11,217 bases of DNA from an uncultured Bacteroidales bacterium (GTDB taxonomy: Bacteria; Bacteroidota; Bacteroidia; Bacteroidales; UBA932). The stretch spans positions 1 through 11,217 of the forward strand of contig UQYV01000061.1 in assembly GCA_900545245.1 (NCBI GenBank), written 5' to 3'. The position numbers and the translations under genes are program-made. The notes under the pieces were generated by a model. The model was not told where the DNA came from. It ran no database searches and saw only the letters and a program-made list of their open reading frames with translations. This document shows positions 1 through 5,345 of this stretch, one piece after another (position 1 is the first letter of the stretch; each line of letters opens with the position of its first letter).

Positions 1-1
1 G

Positions 2-1132
2 TCTGCGACCCCTATTAGGGGTATCTCGCGCCCCCGGCGCGGTCCCTTCGGGACTTTTGGGTCAGCCCCACAGATAGGGGGTCTTGTCAGACACTACAAA
101 GAAGGAGCCGTCATGGGCTTCACCGAGGTACTCGCCAAGGCGGGCAAGTTGCTCGGCAACCTCAGGCGCTGCAAACAGGACATTCTGGATTTCGCCCCCG
201 ACTGCGTGATACTCATAGACTATCCGGGATTCAATTTCAAGATTGCCGAATTTGCCCACAAACACGGACTTAAAGTGTTCTACTACATAGCGCCGAAGGT
301 TTGGGCGTCCCGCGAAGGCCGCATCCGAAAGTTGAAGAAATATGTCGACAGACTCTATATAGTATTCCCTTTTGAAATCCCCTATTTCGAGAAAAAGGGC
401 GTTCCTTTCGTCTACAAGGGCAATCCTCTTGTCGATGCCGTGGACAATTCCGTGGCGATGAAAGAGACACGCGAGGACTTCCTGAAACGCTGCGGACTCC
501 CGAACAAACCGATAATCGCCATGCTTGCCGGCTCGCGCAAGAGCGAAATCAGCACAATGATGCCTGTTCTGACAGAATTCGCCGACAGGATGCATGCCTT
601 GCCGCAATACGAAGGATGGCAGTTCATTGTGGCCGGTGCCCCGAGTCGGTCGTCGGAAGACTATCTCCCCTATCTGCATGGCCAGGAATACATCAAGGTG
701 CTTTTCGGGGAAACAGAGTCAATCGTTCGCCAGGCAGAAGCTGCCGTGGTCAACTCAGGGACAGCCTCGCTTGAGACTGTTCTGCTCGGAACTCCTCAGG
801 TTGTTGGCTTCATAATGGGCAGCCGTCTCACCTACGCAATCGCGAAACGAATTGTAAAGGTCAAGTACATCAGTCTCGGGAATCTGTGCGTCAACAGGTT
901 TGCATTCAAGGAGTTCGTCCAGGACGACTGCAACCCGGAGGCTCTTGTGAACGAAGTCCGCGCACTCATTGAAGACAAGGTCTACAGGCAAAAGATGCTC
1001 TCTGACTATGCCGAAATCCGCGCACTTCTCGGGGGCTCCGGCGCCTCCGCCGCCGTCGCAGATGATATAATAAAAAACTTATTATTGCCATCCGGTAAAA
1101 CTCTTTCAACCATAGGGAGTCATAACCGATAA
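2..1132 (+). CDS. lpxB: Lipid-A-disaccharide synthase, N-terminally incomplete and with an altered C-terminal tail
   Basis: This is a GT19-family glycosyltransferase that joins UDP-2,3-diacylglucosamine and lipid X to make lipid A disaccharide at the cytoplasmic face of the inner membrane. The frame is open to the left edge. Family-like sequence starts only near position 83 (LVRHYKEGAVMGF), so the roughly 50-60 residues that normally precede it, including the GEASGD-type motif, are absent. Counting from the ATG at 113, visible motifs are LIDYPGFN (34-41), APKVWASREGR (60-70), LAGSRKSEI (138-146), NSGTASLE (214-221) and VKYISLGNL (250-258). The ATG at 113 is an internal methionine of the family (the MG of AVMGF), not a believable start. 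The natural end should lie near residue 325; the last ~14 residues come from an overlapping WYL-gene remnant in another frame. Identity is certain. Whether the gene is functional depends on sequence left of the window; positions 2-80 do not resemble LpxB. Confidence 0.85.
   Translation, partial: SATPIRGISRPRRGPFGTFGSAPQIGGLVRHYKEGAVMGFTEVLAKAGKLLGNLRRCKQDILDFAPDCVILIDYPGFNFKIAEFAHKHGLKVFYYIAPKVWASREGRIRKLKKYVDRLYIVFPFEIPYFEKKGVPFVYKGNPLVDAVDNSVAMKETREDFLKRCGLPNKPIIAMLAGSRKSEISTMMPVLTEFADRMHALPQYEGWQFIVAGAPSRSSEDYLPYLHGQEYIKVLFGETESIVRQAEAAVVNSGTASLETVLLGTPQVVGFIMGSRLTYAIAKRIVKVKYISLGNLCVNRFAFKEFVQDDCNPEALVNEVRALIEDKVYRQKMLSDYAEIRALLGGSGASAAVADDIIKNLLLPSGKTLSTIGSHNR
8..80. repeat. Cluster of short GC-rich palindromes at the left edge
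   Basis: Four inverted repeats follow each other: arms 8-14/16-22 (ACCCCTA around one T), 27-32/36-41 (CGCGCC/GGCGCG), 42-46/50-54 (GTCCC/GGGAC), and CCCC 66-69 with GGGG 77-80. The stretches 8-26 and 66-88 resemble each other about 60 bases apart, as if this were the end of a degenerate tandem repeat. It lies exactly where the N-terminal part of lpxB should be coded. Its nature is unknown. Confidence 0.4.
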
Positions 1133-1313
1133 AGACTCGGAGGTAACTGACGTCGTCGTCAGGGTGGAGCCACATCAGGCCAAGTATTTCCGCTCCCTAC
1201 CAAAGCACCGCAGCCAGAAGGAGACCGATCCTATGAACGGATGGCCGGTGTTCACCTACCGGCTCGTCCCGACCTATGACTTCAAACAGGAAAAGGAAGC
1301 CCCTTTTCCTTAA
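1095..1313 (+). pseudogene. Remnant of a WYL-domain transcriptional regulator (C-terminal part)
   Basis: In the frame of the GTG at 1164 one reads SEVTDVVVRVEPHQAKYF, then RSLPKHRSQKE, then PVFTYRLVPTYDFKQE. This is the pattern of the C-terminal WYL/WCX region of Bacteroidales HTH-WYL regulators, which sense ligands or nucleic acid and control accessory loci. Homology-like sequence begins around 1095 inside the end of lpxB, is crossed by a TAG at 1113-1115, and stops at about 1292, short of the usual end. The whole N-terminal HTH and most of the WYL domain are gone. The remaining frame closes with TAA at 1311-1313. I read this as a dead fragment. Family assignment is from memory of the motif, not from a search. 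Confidence 0.6.
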
Positions 1314-1539
1314 GCATATTCAAAAACAGATGAAGATACTTTGTTTCTTTTCCATGACCTCCTTTAGGATTAAGGAACTCAGCCAGAATTGCAGAGTGAG
1401 TGGTCTCATAATGGTCCACACCGCACACACGAAAGATATTGAATTTTTCACCTTTTGAATAGCTTTCATGCTCTTTAACTCTGGACTTTTGCAGTACCAA
1501 ATTCAAGTCACCTAATAATTTTCCAATGTCGTTCAACAT
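1282..1539 (-). pseudogene. Truncated PD-(D/E)XK nuclease family protein (N-terminal 85 residues)
   Basis: The frame starts MLNDIGKLLGDLNL and contains FNIFRVCGVDHYETTHSAIL followed by AEFLNPKGGHG and a helical stretch ending MLKEKGLPFPV. The 'THSAIL-x-FLNPKGGHG' signature is the N-terminal region of the PDDEXK_4-type nuclease family, common in Bacteroidetes accessory regions and often linked to defence. Members are several hundred residues long, with the catalytic D...ExK residues after this point. Here the frame ends at a TGA (1284-1282) lying in sequence that belongs to the WYL remnant on the other strand. The catalytic core is therefore missing and the gene is presumably inactive. The two remnants meet tail to tail at about 1285-1300, as a single deletion joining them would produce. 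Confidence 0.55.
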
Positions 1540-1812
1540 ACAAAATATAGTTTAGCATTACATAATACACACAAAGAGCAAGAGGCATCCGCTCATTCTC
1601 TTCCAATTGAATTTTCCAGATTCGTATTCGAGAATAAACCTAAACATCCGTATCGCTTTAGTTTTAATGTCGCAAAGTAAAGGCACTCTGCTGCAAAATG
1701 ATAGCAGTGAGGTCACAGAGAAACACGTGTCCTCCCCAAAAGAAATATAGCAAATAGCAAATTGTTTGCAAAAAAGTGGTAACTTTACCACGAATTAGAA
1801 AACATACGAATA
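1540..1812. promoter_or_regulatory. Gene-free stretch upstream of fic with two palindromes
   Basis: This 273-base AT-rich gap separates the divergent nuclease remnant from fic. Close to fic are GCAAA-TTG-TTTGC (1757-1769) and a perfect inverted repeat GTGGTAA-CT-TTACCAC (1776-1791). The second overlaps TAACTTTA (1780-1787), one base from the Bacteroidetes -7 consensus TAnnTTTG. A TTTG at 1765-1768 lies only 11 bases upstream of it, shorter than the usual ~19, so the promoter call is weak. The palindrome is placed as an operator would be. I see no gene in 1540-1750. Confidence 0.35.
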
Positions 1813-2886
1813 ATGAGATACCTTAATATCAACAAAGCTATAGACGCCTGGAATGGCATCCAACCGATTTCGGAACGTGACCGTGAACGACTGAGCCGCA
1901 AATTCACCGTTGACTTCAACTTCAACAGCAACCATATAGAGGGAAATACGCTTACATACGGACAGACAGAGTTGCTTCTTCTGTTCGGCAAAGTGGTCGG
2001 CGAGGCACAGATGAAAGACCTGGAAGAAATGAAAGCCAGCAACGTAGGACTCAAGATGATGCAGGAACAGGCCGGACTGAAGGACATGCCGCTGACGCAG
2101 AATTTCATCCGTCAGCTCCACAAGACGCTCATCCGCGAAGACTACACGGTACACACAAAAATGCCGGGAGGACAGCAGGGCGGCTACGTCATCCACGCAG
2201 GACAGTACAAGACACGCCCGAACAGCGTGATTACCCGCTACGGAGACAGGTTTGAATATGCCTCTCCAGAAGAAACCCCGGCTCTGATGGCAGACCTCGT
2301 AAACTGGTACAATGCAGAAGAACAGAGCAGGAAACTTTCCGCCATAGAACTGGCCGCGCTGTTCCACTACCGCTATATACGCATCCACCCGTTCGAGGAC
2401 GGAAACGGACGTATCGCCCGTCTGATGGTCAACTACATACTCTCACGCCACGATTATCCTATGATTGTGGTCCGCAGCAGAGACAAGCAGAACTATCTGG
2501 AAGCGCTGCATCAGTCAGACCTTGAAGTCGGTTCCGCGCCAAGTCTCGGAGCGCACGCGCCACTTGAACACATACGCCCGTTCCTCAGGTACTTCTCCGC
2601 ACTTGCGGCAGAGGAAATCTACAACGACGTTCGCTTCATTACAGAGCCTGACGAAAATGTATGGTGGTACGATGGACAGAGAGTGGCATTCCGCACGCCG
2701 AATTATGCGAAGATTCTCCGTGCAATGCAGACCATACCTTCCGTCACCATCGAATCGCTCAGAGAACTCACTGGCATCAACAAGTCCGCAGTACAGCGGC
2801 TCCTTGGCAGCCTCAAAGAGAAAGGATATATCGAAGCAAAAGACAACGCCGGAGGATGGAGAGTGCTTATTACTCCGTCCGTATGA
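1813..2886 (+). CDS. fic: Fic family protein (AMP-transferase type) with N-terminal inhibitory motif and C-terminal winged helix
   Basis: Fic enzymes usually transfer AMP from ATP to a Ser, Thr or Tyr hydroxyl of a target protein. The catalytic motif is complete and canonical: HPFEDGNGRIAR at residues 192-203, with the catalytic His192, Glu/Asp195-196 for metal, and the GNGR anion-binding loop. The substrate-clamping flap is recognisable at about 123-138 (GGYVIHAGQYKTRPNS). An inhibitory-helix motif of the S/T-x-x-x-E-G/N type is present at 39-44 (SNHIEG), so this is an N-terminally autoinhibited (class II) Fic protein. Residues ~297-354 form a winged-helix-like domain (SVTIESLRELTGINKSAVQR), as in Fic/HTH proteins. 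The 357-residue length is normal. No antitoxin gene is adjacent, in keeping with intramolecular inhibition. The ATG at 1813 is preceded by AT-rich sequence without a clear Shine-Dalgarno. The target is unknown; a role in stress or phage response is only inference from the accessory context. Confidence 0.92.
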   Translation: MRYLNINKAIDAWNGIQPISERDRERLSRKFTVDFNFNSNHIEGNTLTYGQTELLLLFGKVVGEAQMKDLEEMKASNVGLKMMQEQAGLKDMPLTQNFIRQLHKTLIREDYTVHTKMPGGQQGGYVIHAGQYKTRPNSVITRYGDRFEYASPEETPALMADLVNWYNAEEQSRKLSAIELAALFHYRYIRIHPFEDGNGRIARLMVNYILSRHDYPMIVVRSRDKQNYLEALHQSDLEVGSAPSLGAHAPLEHIRPFLRYFSALAAEEIYNDVRFITEPDENVWWYDGQRVAFRTPNYAKILRAMQTIPSVTIESLRELTGINKSAVQRLLGSLKEKGYIEAKDNAGGWRVLITPSV

Positions 2887-2908
2887 GTTTCCGTTTTCTA
2901 TAAATCAC

Positions 2909-3094
2909 CTACTGCTCATCAATGGGGTCTCCGCAGAATTTGCGTCTGAGACAGCCTTTGCAGCGCATTCCGGACCACACTCCATCGAAATGGTCCATAG
3001 CAGAGGCAACCAGTGAGGGGTTGACAGTGAATATGCCGGCCTCGAAATTGCCACTGCAAAAACATAGCAGCAGAAAAATGGCAATAGTCTTCAT
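2909..3094 (-). CDS. Doubtful small hypothetical protein with signal-peptide-like start
   Basis: A 61-codon frame begins MKTIAIFLLLCFCSG, which looks like a short signal peptide, followed by a polar part with Cys at 45, 48 and 54 (MRCKGCLRRKFCGD). I do not recognise a family. A GAGGA abuts the ATG without the usual spacing, and no convincing promoter is seen upstream. It faces the end of fic (22 bases apart), convergent with it, and lies just left of the duplicated yggS end. In the insertion model it would belong to the old neighbourhood downstream of yggS. It could equally be chance. The rest of 2887-3173 shows nothing I can support. Confidence 0.25.
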   Translation of the reverse strand: MKTIAIFLLLCFCSGNFEAGIFTVNPSLVASAMDHFDGVWSGMRCKGCLRRKFCGDPIDEQ

Positions 3095-3173
3095 TCCTCA
3101 GGAGCGATTGTATTAAACCCCTACAAACCTGCGGATTCCGGGGATATGAGACAGAAGTTCCGCCGTCAGAGCA

Positions 3174-3374
3174 CTACAGACAATACTCTCGCTCTCCAAA
3201 TATTAAAGTGCCGATGCGGACTATGGTCGCGCCCATGGATGCAGCTATCTTATAGTCGTCGGACATCCCGAAAGAGAGTTCACGAAAATCTTGCGTGAGG
3301 TTCGGGCAGATGCCGACCATCGGCTGCAGAGAGGCGTTCATAGCAAGTAGTTTGCTAAAATCCGAACGGATAAC
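3174..3374 (-). pseudogene. Displaced second copy of the yggS 3' end
   Basis: Positions 3190-3374 match 5161-5345 in the same orientation over 185 bases. I count five mismatches (3222, 3225, 3341, 3348, 3372), about 97% identity. The copy codes for the last ~62 residues of YggS and then reads on as GEREYCL before TAG at 3176-3174, whereas the full-length gene ends GERTFL. Ends of the 'FGER-x-Y' kind are what I recall as usual for Bacteroidales YggS, so the displaced copy seems to keep the ancestral terminus. There is no start codon or N-terminal part, so it is not a functional gene. It marks the left border of the accessory segment that carries the toxin-antitoxin-chaperone operon. Confidence 0.85.
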
Positions 3375-3390
3375 CGCTTTGGTTCGTCAT

Positions 3391-3408
3391 CTTCGGCAAC
3401 GGCCGAAG
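3391..3408 (-). other. Hairpin downstream of the secB-like gene
   Basis: CTTCGGC (3391-3397) and GCCGAAG (3402-3408) form a perfect 7-bp stem with a 4-base loop, about 85 bases after the stop of the last gene of the minus-strand operon. No T-run follows on either strand, so it is at best an imperfect terminator or RNA-stabilising hairpin. Confidence 0.35.
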
Positions 3409-3492
3409 CGGAGCGAGCCATTTCCCAATTTATACGCCACATATCTTTCCAATATCATATCCGACAAAGTCCATACGTGGCACTATCTGAAA

Positions 3493-3933
3493 TCACTGCC
3501 TTGGAGTTGAAAGGCCTACATTTAACTGATTGACATCAATCATCGGCAGCGGATACTTGGCGAAACTGGTGCCGGCAGTCTTGACGACCAGAATACCACG
3601 CATCGTCCCCACGGCAACACTCAGTAAATGAGGCATTATATGGTTCACGGTTATATTCTGGTCTTCATCGAATATGATGAACTGCTTGAGGTCTTTAACG
3701 TCAAACACAAACTGATAGATACTCTCGAGTATCGGTTCTCCTGCCGTCTCATAACGTACACCGAACACAAGGCTGAACCGATCGTTTTCAATGTCCGGAT
3801 GAATCTGGCTTGTGAAGCCAATCTGGACATCTTCAGGTTTCACATCGTCCCCCAACTTACCGGGAGACATCATAAAGCTCACTTCGCTGACCGATGCAAG
3901 CCTCATCTGAATATTAACATTGTCTTCTGCCAT
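3493..3933 (-). CDS. SecB-like chaperone of a toxin-antitoxin-chaperone (TAC) operon
   Basis: This 146-residue protein has the layout of the SecB fold. VNIQMRLASVSEVSF at 6-20 corresponds to the first strand (E. coli 'FQIQRIYTKDISF'). A variable strand region covers 35-62, ESIYQFVFDVKDL lies at 70-82, and HIMPHLLSVAVGTMRGIL (98-115) plus FAKYPLPMIDVNQL (124-137) correspond to the 'LFPYARECI ... LAPVNFDAL' segment. SecB proteins are tetrameric holdases that keep clients unfolded. In TAC systems such as M. tuberculosis Rv1955-Rv1957, a SecB-like protein protects an aggregation-prone antitoxin. The start lies 5 bases after the antitoxin stop and third in the operon, the same order as in that system. 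Bacteroidetes do not normally encode classical SecB next to yggS, so an export role is less likely. The TAC role is an inference from fold and context; no search was run. Confidence 0.72.
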   Translation of the reverse strand: MAEDNVNIQMRLASVSEVSFMMSPGKLGDDVKPEDVQIGFTSQIHPDIENDRFSLVFGVRYETAGEPILESIYQFVFDVKDLKQFIIFDEDQNITVNHIMPHLLSVAVGTMRGILVVKTAGTSFAKYPLPMIDVNQLNVGLSTPRQ

Positions 3934-3938
3934 AACTC

Positions 3939-4322
3939 TTAATTCGCATATGCCATTCGGCAGTAATTATCTTTTGTATTGTTGTACATTCCATCTTTCG
4001 CCTCATTTGGTGTCACAAAATCAGCGATCGGGATATACACATATTTGACCTGAGGTTCCCGTTTTACTTCCACCACAGGCTCGCCAAGAACAGCCGACAT
4101 CTTGGCAAGAGTGGTTGTGGTGAATCCATGAGAGCCTGTCAGCCACCGGGAAATCTCGGACTCGCGCTTGCCCATCAGCACGGCAAATTCGCGCTGGGTC
4201 ATCTTCTTCGCCTTTAGAAGGGCATAGATCCGGTTGGCGATGTCCATATTGAGACGGACCTCCTCACGAGTCTCAGGCGCTACGCCTGCAAGACATTGTT
4301 CAAACAAAGGATTCTTCTTCAT
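3939..4322 (-). CDS. HigA-like antitoxin, XRE-family HTH, with extended C-terminal tail
   Basis: The 127-residue protein carries a Cro/C1-type helix-turn-helix at 41-82 (MTQREFAVLMGKRESEISRW...FTTTTLAKMSAVLGEP), the standard DNA-binding part of HigA antitoxins that repress their own operon. The N-terminus (FEQCLAGVAPETREEV) is a typical antitoxin leader. Beyond the HTH is a 45-residue tail with hydrophobic and aromatic patches (KYVYIPIADF and NYCRMAYAN). In TAC systems the C-terminal extension of the antitoxin is the chaperone-addiction region bound by SecB, so this tail is the obvious candidate. I chose the ATG at 4322, seven bases after the toxin stop. An in-frame ATG at 4349 would add nine residues and overlap the toxin by 20 bases. 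It is translated directly after the toxin and before the chaperone. Confidence 0.78.
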   Translation of the reverse strand: MKKNPLFEQCLAGVAPETREEVRLNMDIANRIYALLKAKKMTQREFAVLMGKRESEISRWLTGSHGFTTTTLAKMSAVLGEPVVEVKREPQVKYVYIPIADFVTPNEAKDGMYNNTKDNYCRMAYAN

Positions 4323-4329
4323 ATCGTGG

Positions 4330-4824
4330 CTATAGTGTGATGGTTTCAATGATTCTCTTCAATGCGTCAAAGTCTTCAAAATCTGTGTCTGCTTGCTTTA
4401 CAAGACGCTTAATATGAACTTCTATGTCATGAAGCTCTCCAATTATAGTCAGCAAAACAGGGTCATCTTCATACCTTTGGGAAATGGTCACTGCACCGCC
4501 TCCAAGAATCAAGATCTGCTCGGAAAGCCTGAGACAATAGAGCCTCATCTTCCCGATTTTCTTGTTCATTTTCGGTATATCTATATATGTGGGAACCGCC
4601 TTAATATTTCCACCTTCAGGTCGAAAATAACGTTCATACGCACCCGTCTCCCCCATCTTCTCTATGACAGAAAGTATGGCATCAAAGAATTTCTTGAGCT
4701 GAGGATGAGTCTGACTTCTGTTGGCAAGAAGGAATTTCTCGAACTCATTGTTCGCCTCTCCATCGAACTTTGGCGAATACATACTGACCTTCTCTGTCTC
4801 CATTATGAGTTCCAACTTTCCCAT
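4330..4824 (-). CDS. HigB/RelE-like toxin (Gp49-related), first gene of the TAC operon
   Basis: The protein is 164 residues from the ATG at 4824, or 157 from the in-frame ATG at 4803. After a helical N-terminal half (FEKFLLANRSQTHPQLKKFF) come YERYFRPEGG (63-72), KMRLYCLRLSEQILILGGG (92-110) and YEDDPVL (118-124). The 'FR-x-EG ... RLYCLRLSE-x-ILILG-x-G ... Y-x-D' pattern is that of the RelE-superfamily toxins of Bacteroidetes addiction modules, whose relatives cleave mRNA on the ribosome. Usual members have a Lys or Arg-rich active face; I cannot assign catalytic residues with certainty. Toxin-first order, immediate adjacency to an XRE antitoxin and a strong promoter 20 bases upstream all fit a HigBA-type module. 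Toxicity is inferred from family resemblance. Confidence 0.7.
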   Translation of the reverse strand: MGKLELIMETEKVSMYSPKFDGEANNEFEKFLLANRSQTHPQLKKFFDAILSVIEKMGETGAYERYFRPEGGNIKAVPTYIDIPKMNKKIGKMRLYCLRLSEQILILGGGAVTISQRYEDDPVLLTIIGELHDIEVHIKRLVKQADTDFEDFDALKRIIETITL

Positions 4825-4843
4825 GTGCGCACGTTTGAGGCCG

Positions 4844-4874
4844 CAAAGGTACGGAATTTTTCTGACCCACCAAA
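4844..4874 (-). promoter_or_regulatory. Bacteroidetes-type promoter of the TAC operon
   Basis: On the minus strand there is TTTG at 4874-4871, a 19-base spacer, and TACCTTTG at 4851-4844, which fits TAnnTTTG exactly. Transcription would begin near 4837, leaving a leader of about a dozen bases before the ATG at 4824. This supports the toxin gene as the first of the operon. Antitoxin autorepression would be expected here, but I found no clear palindrome. Confidence 0.7.
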
Positions 4875-4922
4875 GAAAACTTCACTTTTTTGTTAAGTTA
4901 TTACACAGTTCTTTCATTTAAA

Positions 4923-5076
4923 ACATGCTTGCCCTGCATCAGAAGGAAGGGAGAGAACTTCCTGATAGAACTCAAGGCCAATCAGCAGGCACTGTTCTAT
5001 GGGATAGAGACGAAATCAGGACGCGCACGCCGCTGCACTCATAGGGGGAGGGCTCGGAATTGAGACACGGATGAAT
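4923..5076 (+). pseudogene. Decayed ISAs1-type transposase fragment
   Basis: In the frame of AAC at 4956 one reads IRRKGENFLIELKANQQALF then YGIETKSGRA, ending at TGA 5061-5063. After a +1 shift at about 5047 the frame reads GGLGIETRMN. The order 'NFLIELKANQ-x-AL-x-YG-x-E ... GLGIETR' follows the 'Y-x-LALKANQ ... HGRIETR' region of ISAs1/H-repeat transposases. Only some 50 codons remain, with a frameshift, so it is a relic. It lies behind the TAC promoter, next to the right border of the inserted segment. I saw no terminal inverted repeats. Confidence 0.45.
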
Positions 5077-5141
5077 CGAGACCCGCACATCCTATGCCAA
5101 GAAAGAGCCGTGCGTGCCATAAAAAAATATACCTGGCAGTG

Positions 5142-5345
5142 AATTGTTTACAAAAAAGTGCGCTCTCCAAATATTAAAGTGCCGATGCGGACAATAGTCG
5201 CGCCCATGGATGCAGCTATCTTATAGTCGTCGGACATCCCGAAAGAGAGTTCACGAAAATCTTGCGTGAGGTTCGGGCAGATGCCGACCATCGGCTGCAG
5301 AGAGGCGTTCAGAGCAAGCAGTTTGCTAAAATCCGAACGGATGAC
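5142..5345. repeat. Right copy of the 185-bp direct repeat plus adjoining 19-mer (candidate integration border)
   Basis: 5161-5345 is the in-gene partner of 3190-3374. Immediately beside it, 5142-5160 (AATTGTTTACAAAAAAGTG) differs at one base from 1760-1778 (AATTGTTTGCAAAAAAGTG) upstream of fic. A gene 3' end restored by one copy, with the other copy displaced to the far side of an accessory cargo, is the pattern left by site-specific integration into a gene end. No integrase is seen between the copies. Confidence 0.6.

Noticed and set aside
62..679. 205-codon minus-strand frame opposite lpxB
   Set aside because: It lies entirely antisense to strong LpxB motifs and has no family likeness.
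1558..1791. 77-codon minus-strand frame upstream of the nuclease remnant
   Set aside because: It is AT-rich with Cys/Phe/Leu-rich composition, crosses the fic regulatory palindromes and has no recognisable motif.
3112..3200. Minus-strand open stretch after the displaced yggS end, reading ...SIVCSALTAELLSHIPGI...
   Set aside because: It looks protein-like but has no start codon, is under 30 codons and matches no family I can name. It may be the tail of a lost gene but cannot be supported.
3295..3510. 71-codon plus-strand frame across the displaced yggS copy
   Set aside because: It is antisense to yggS-derived sequence; a similar shadow appears opposite the full-length yggS.
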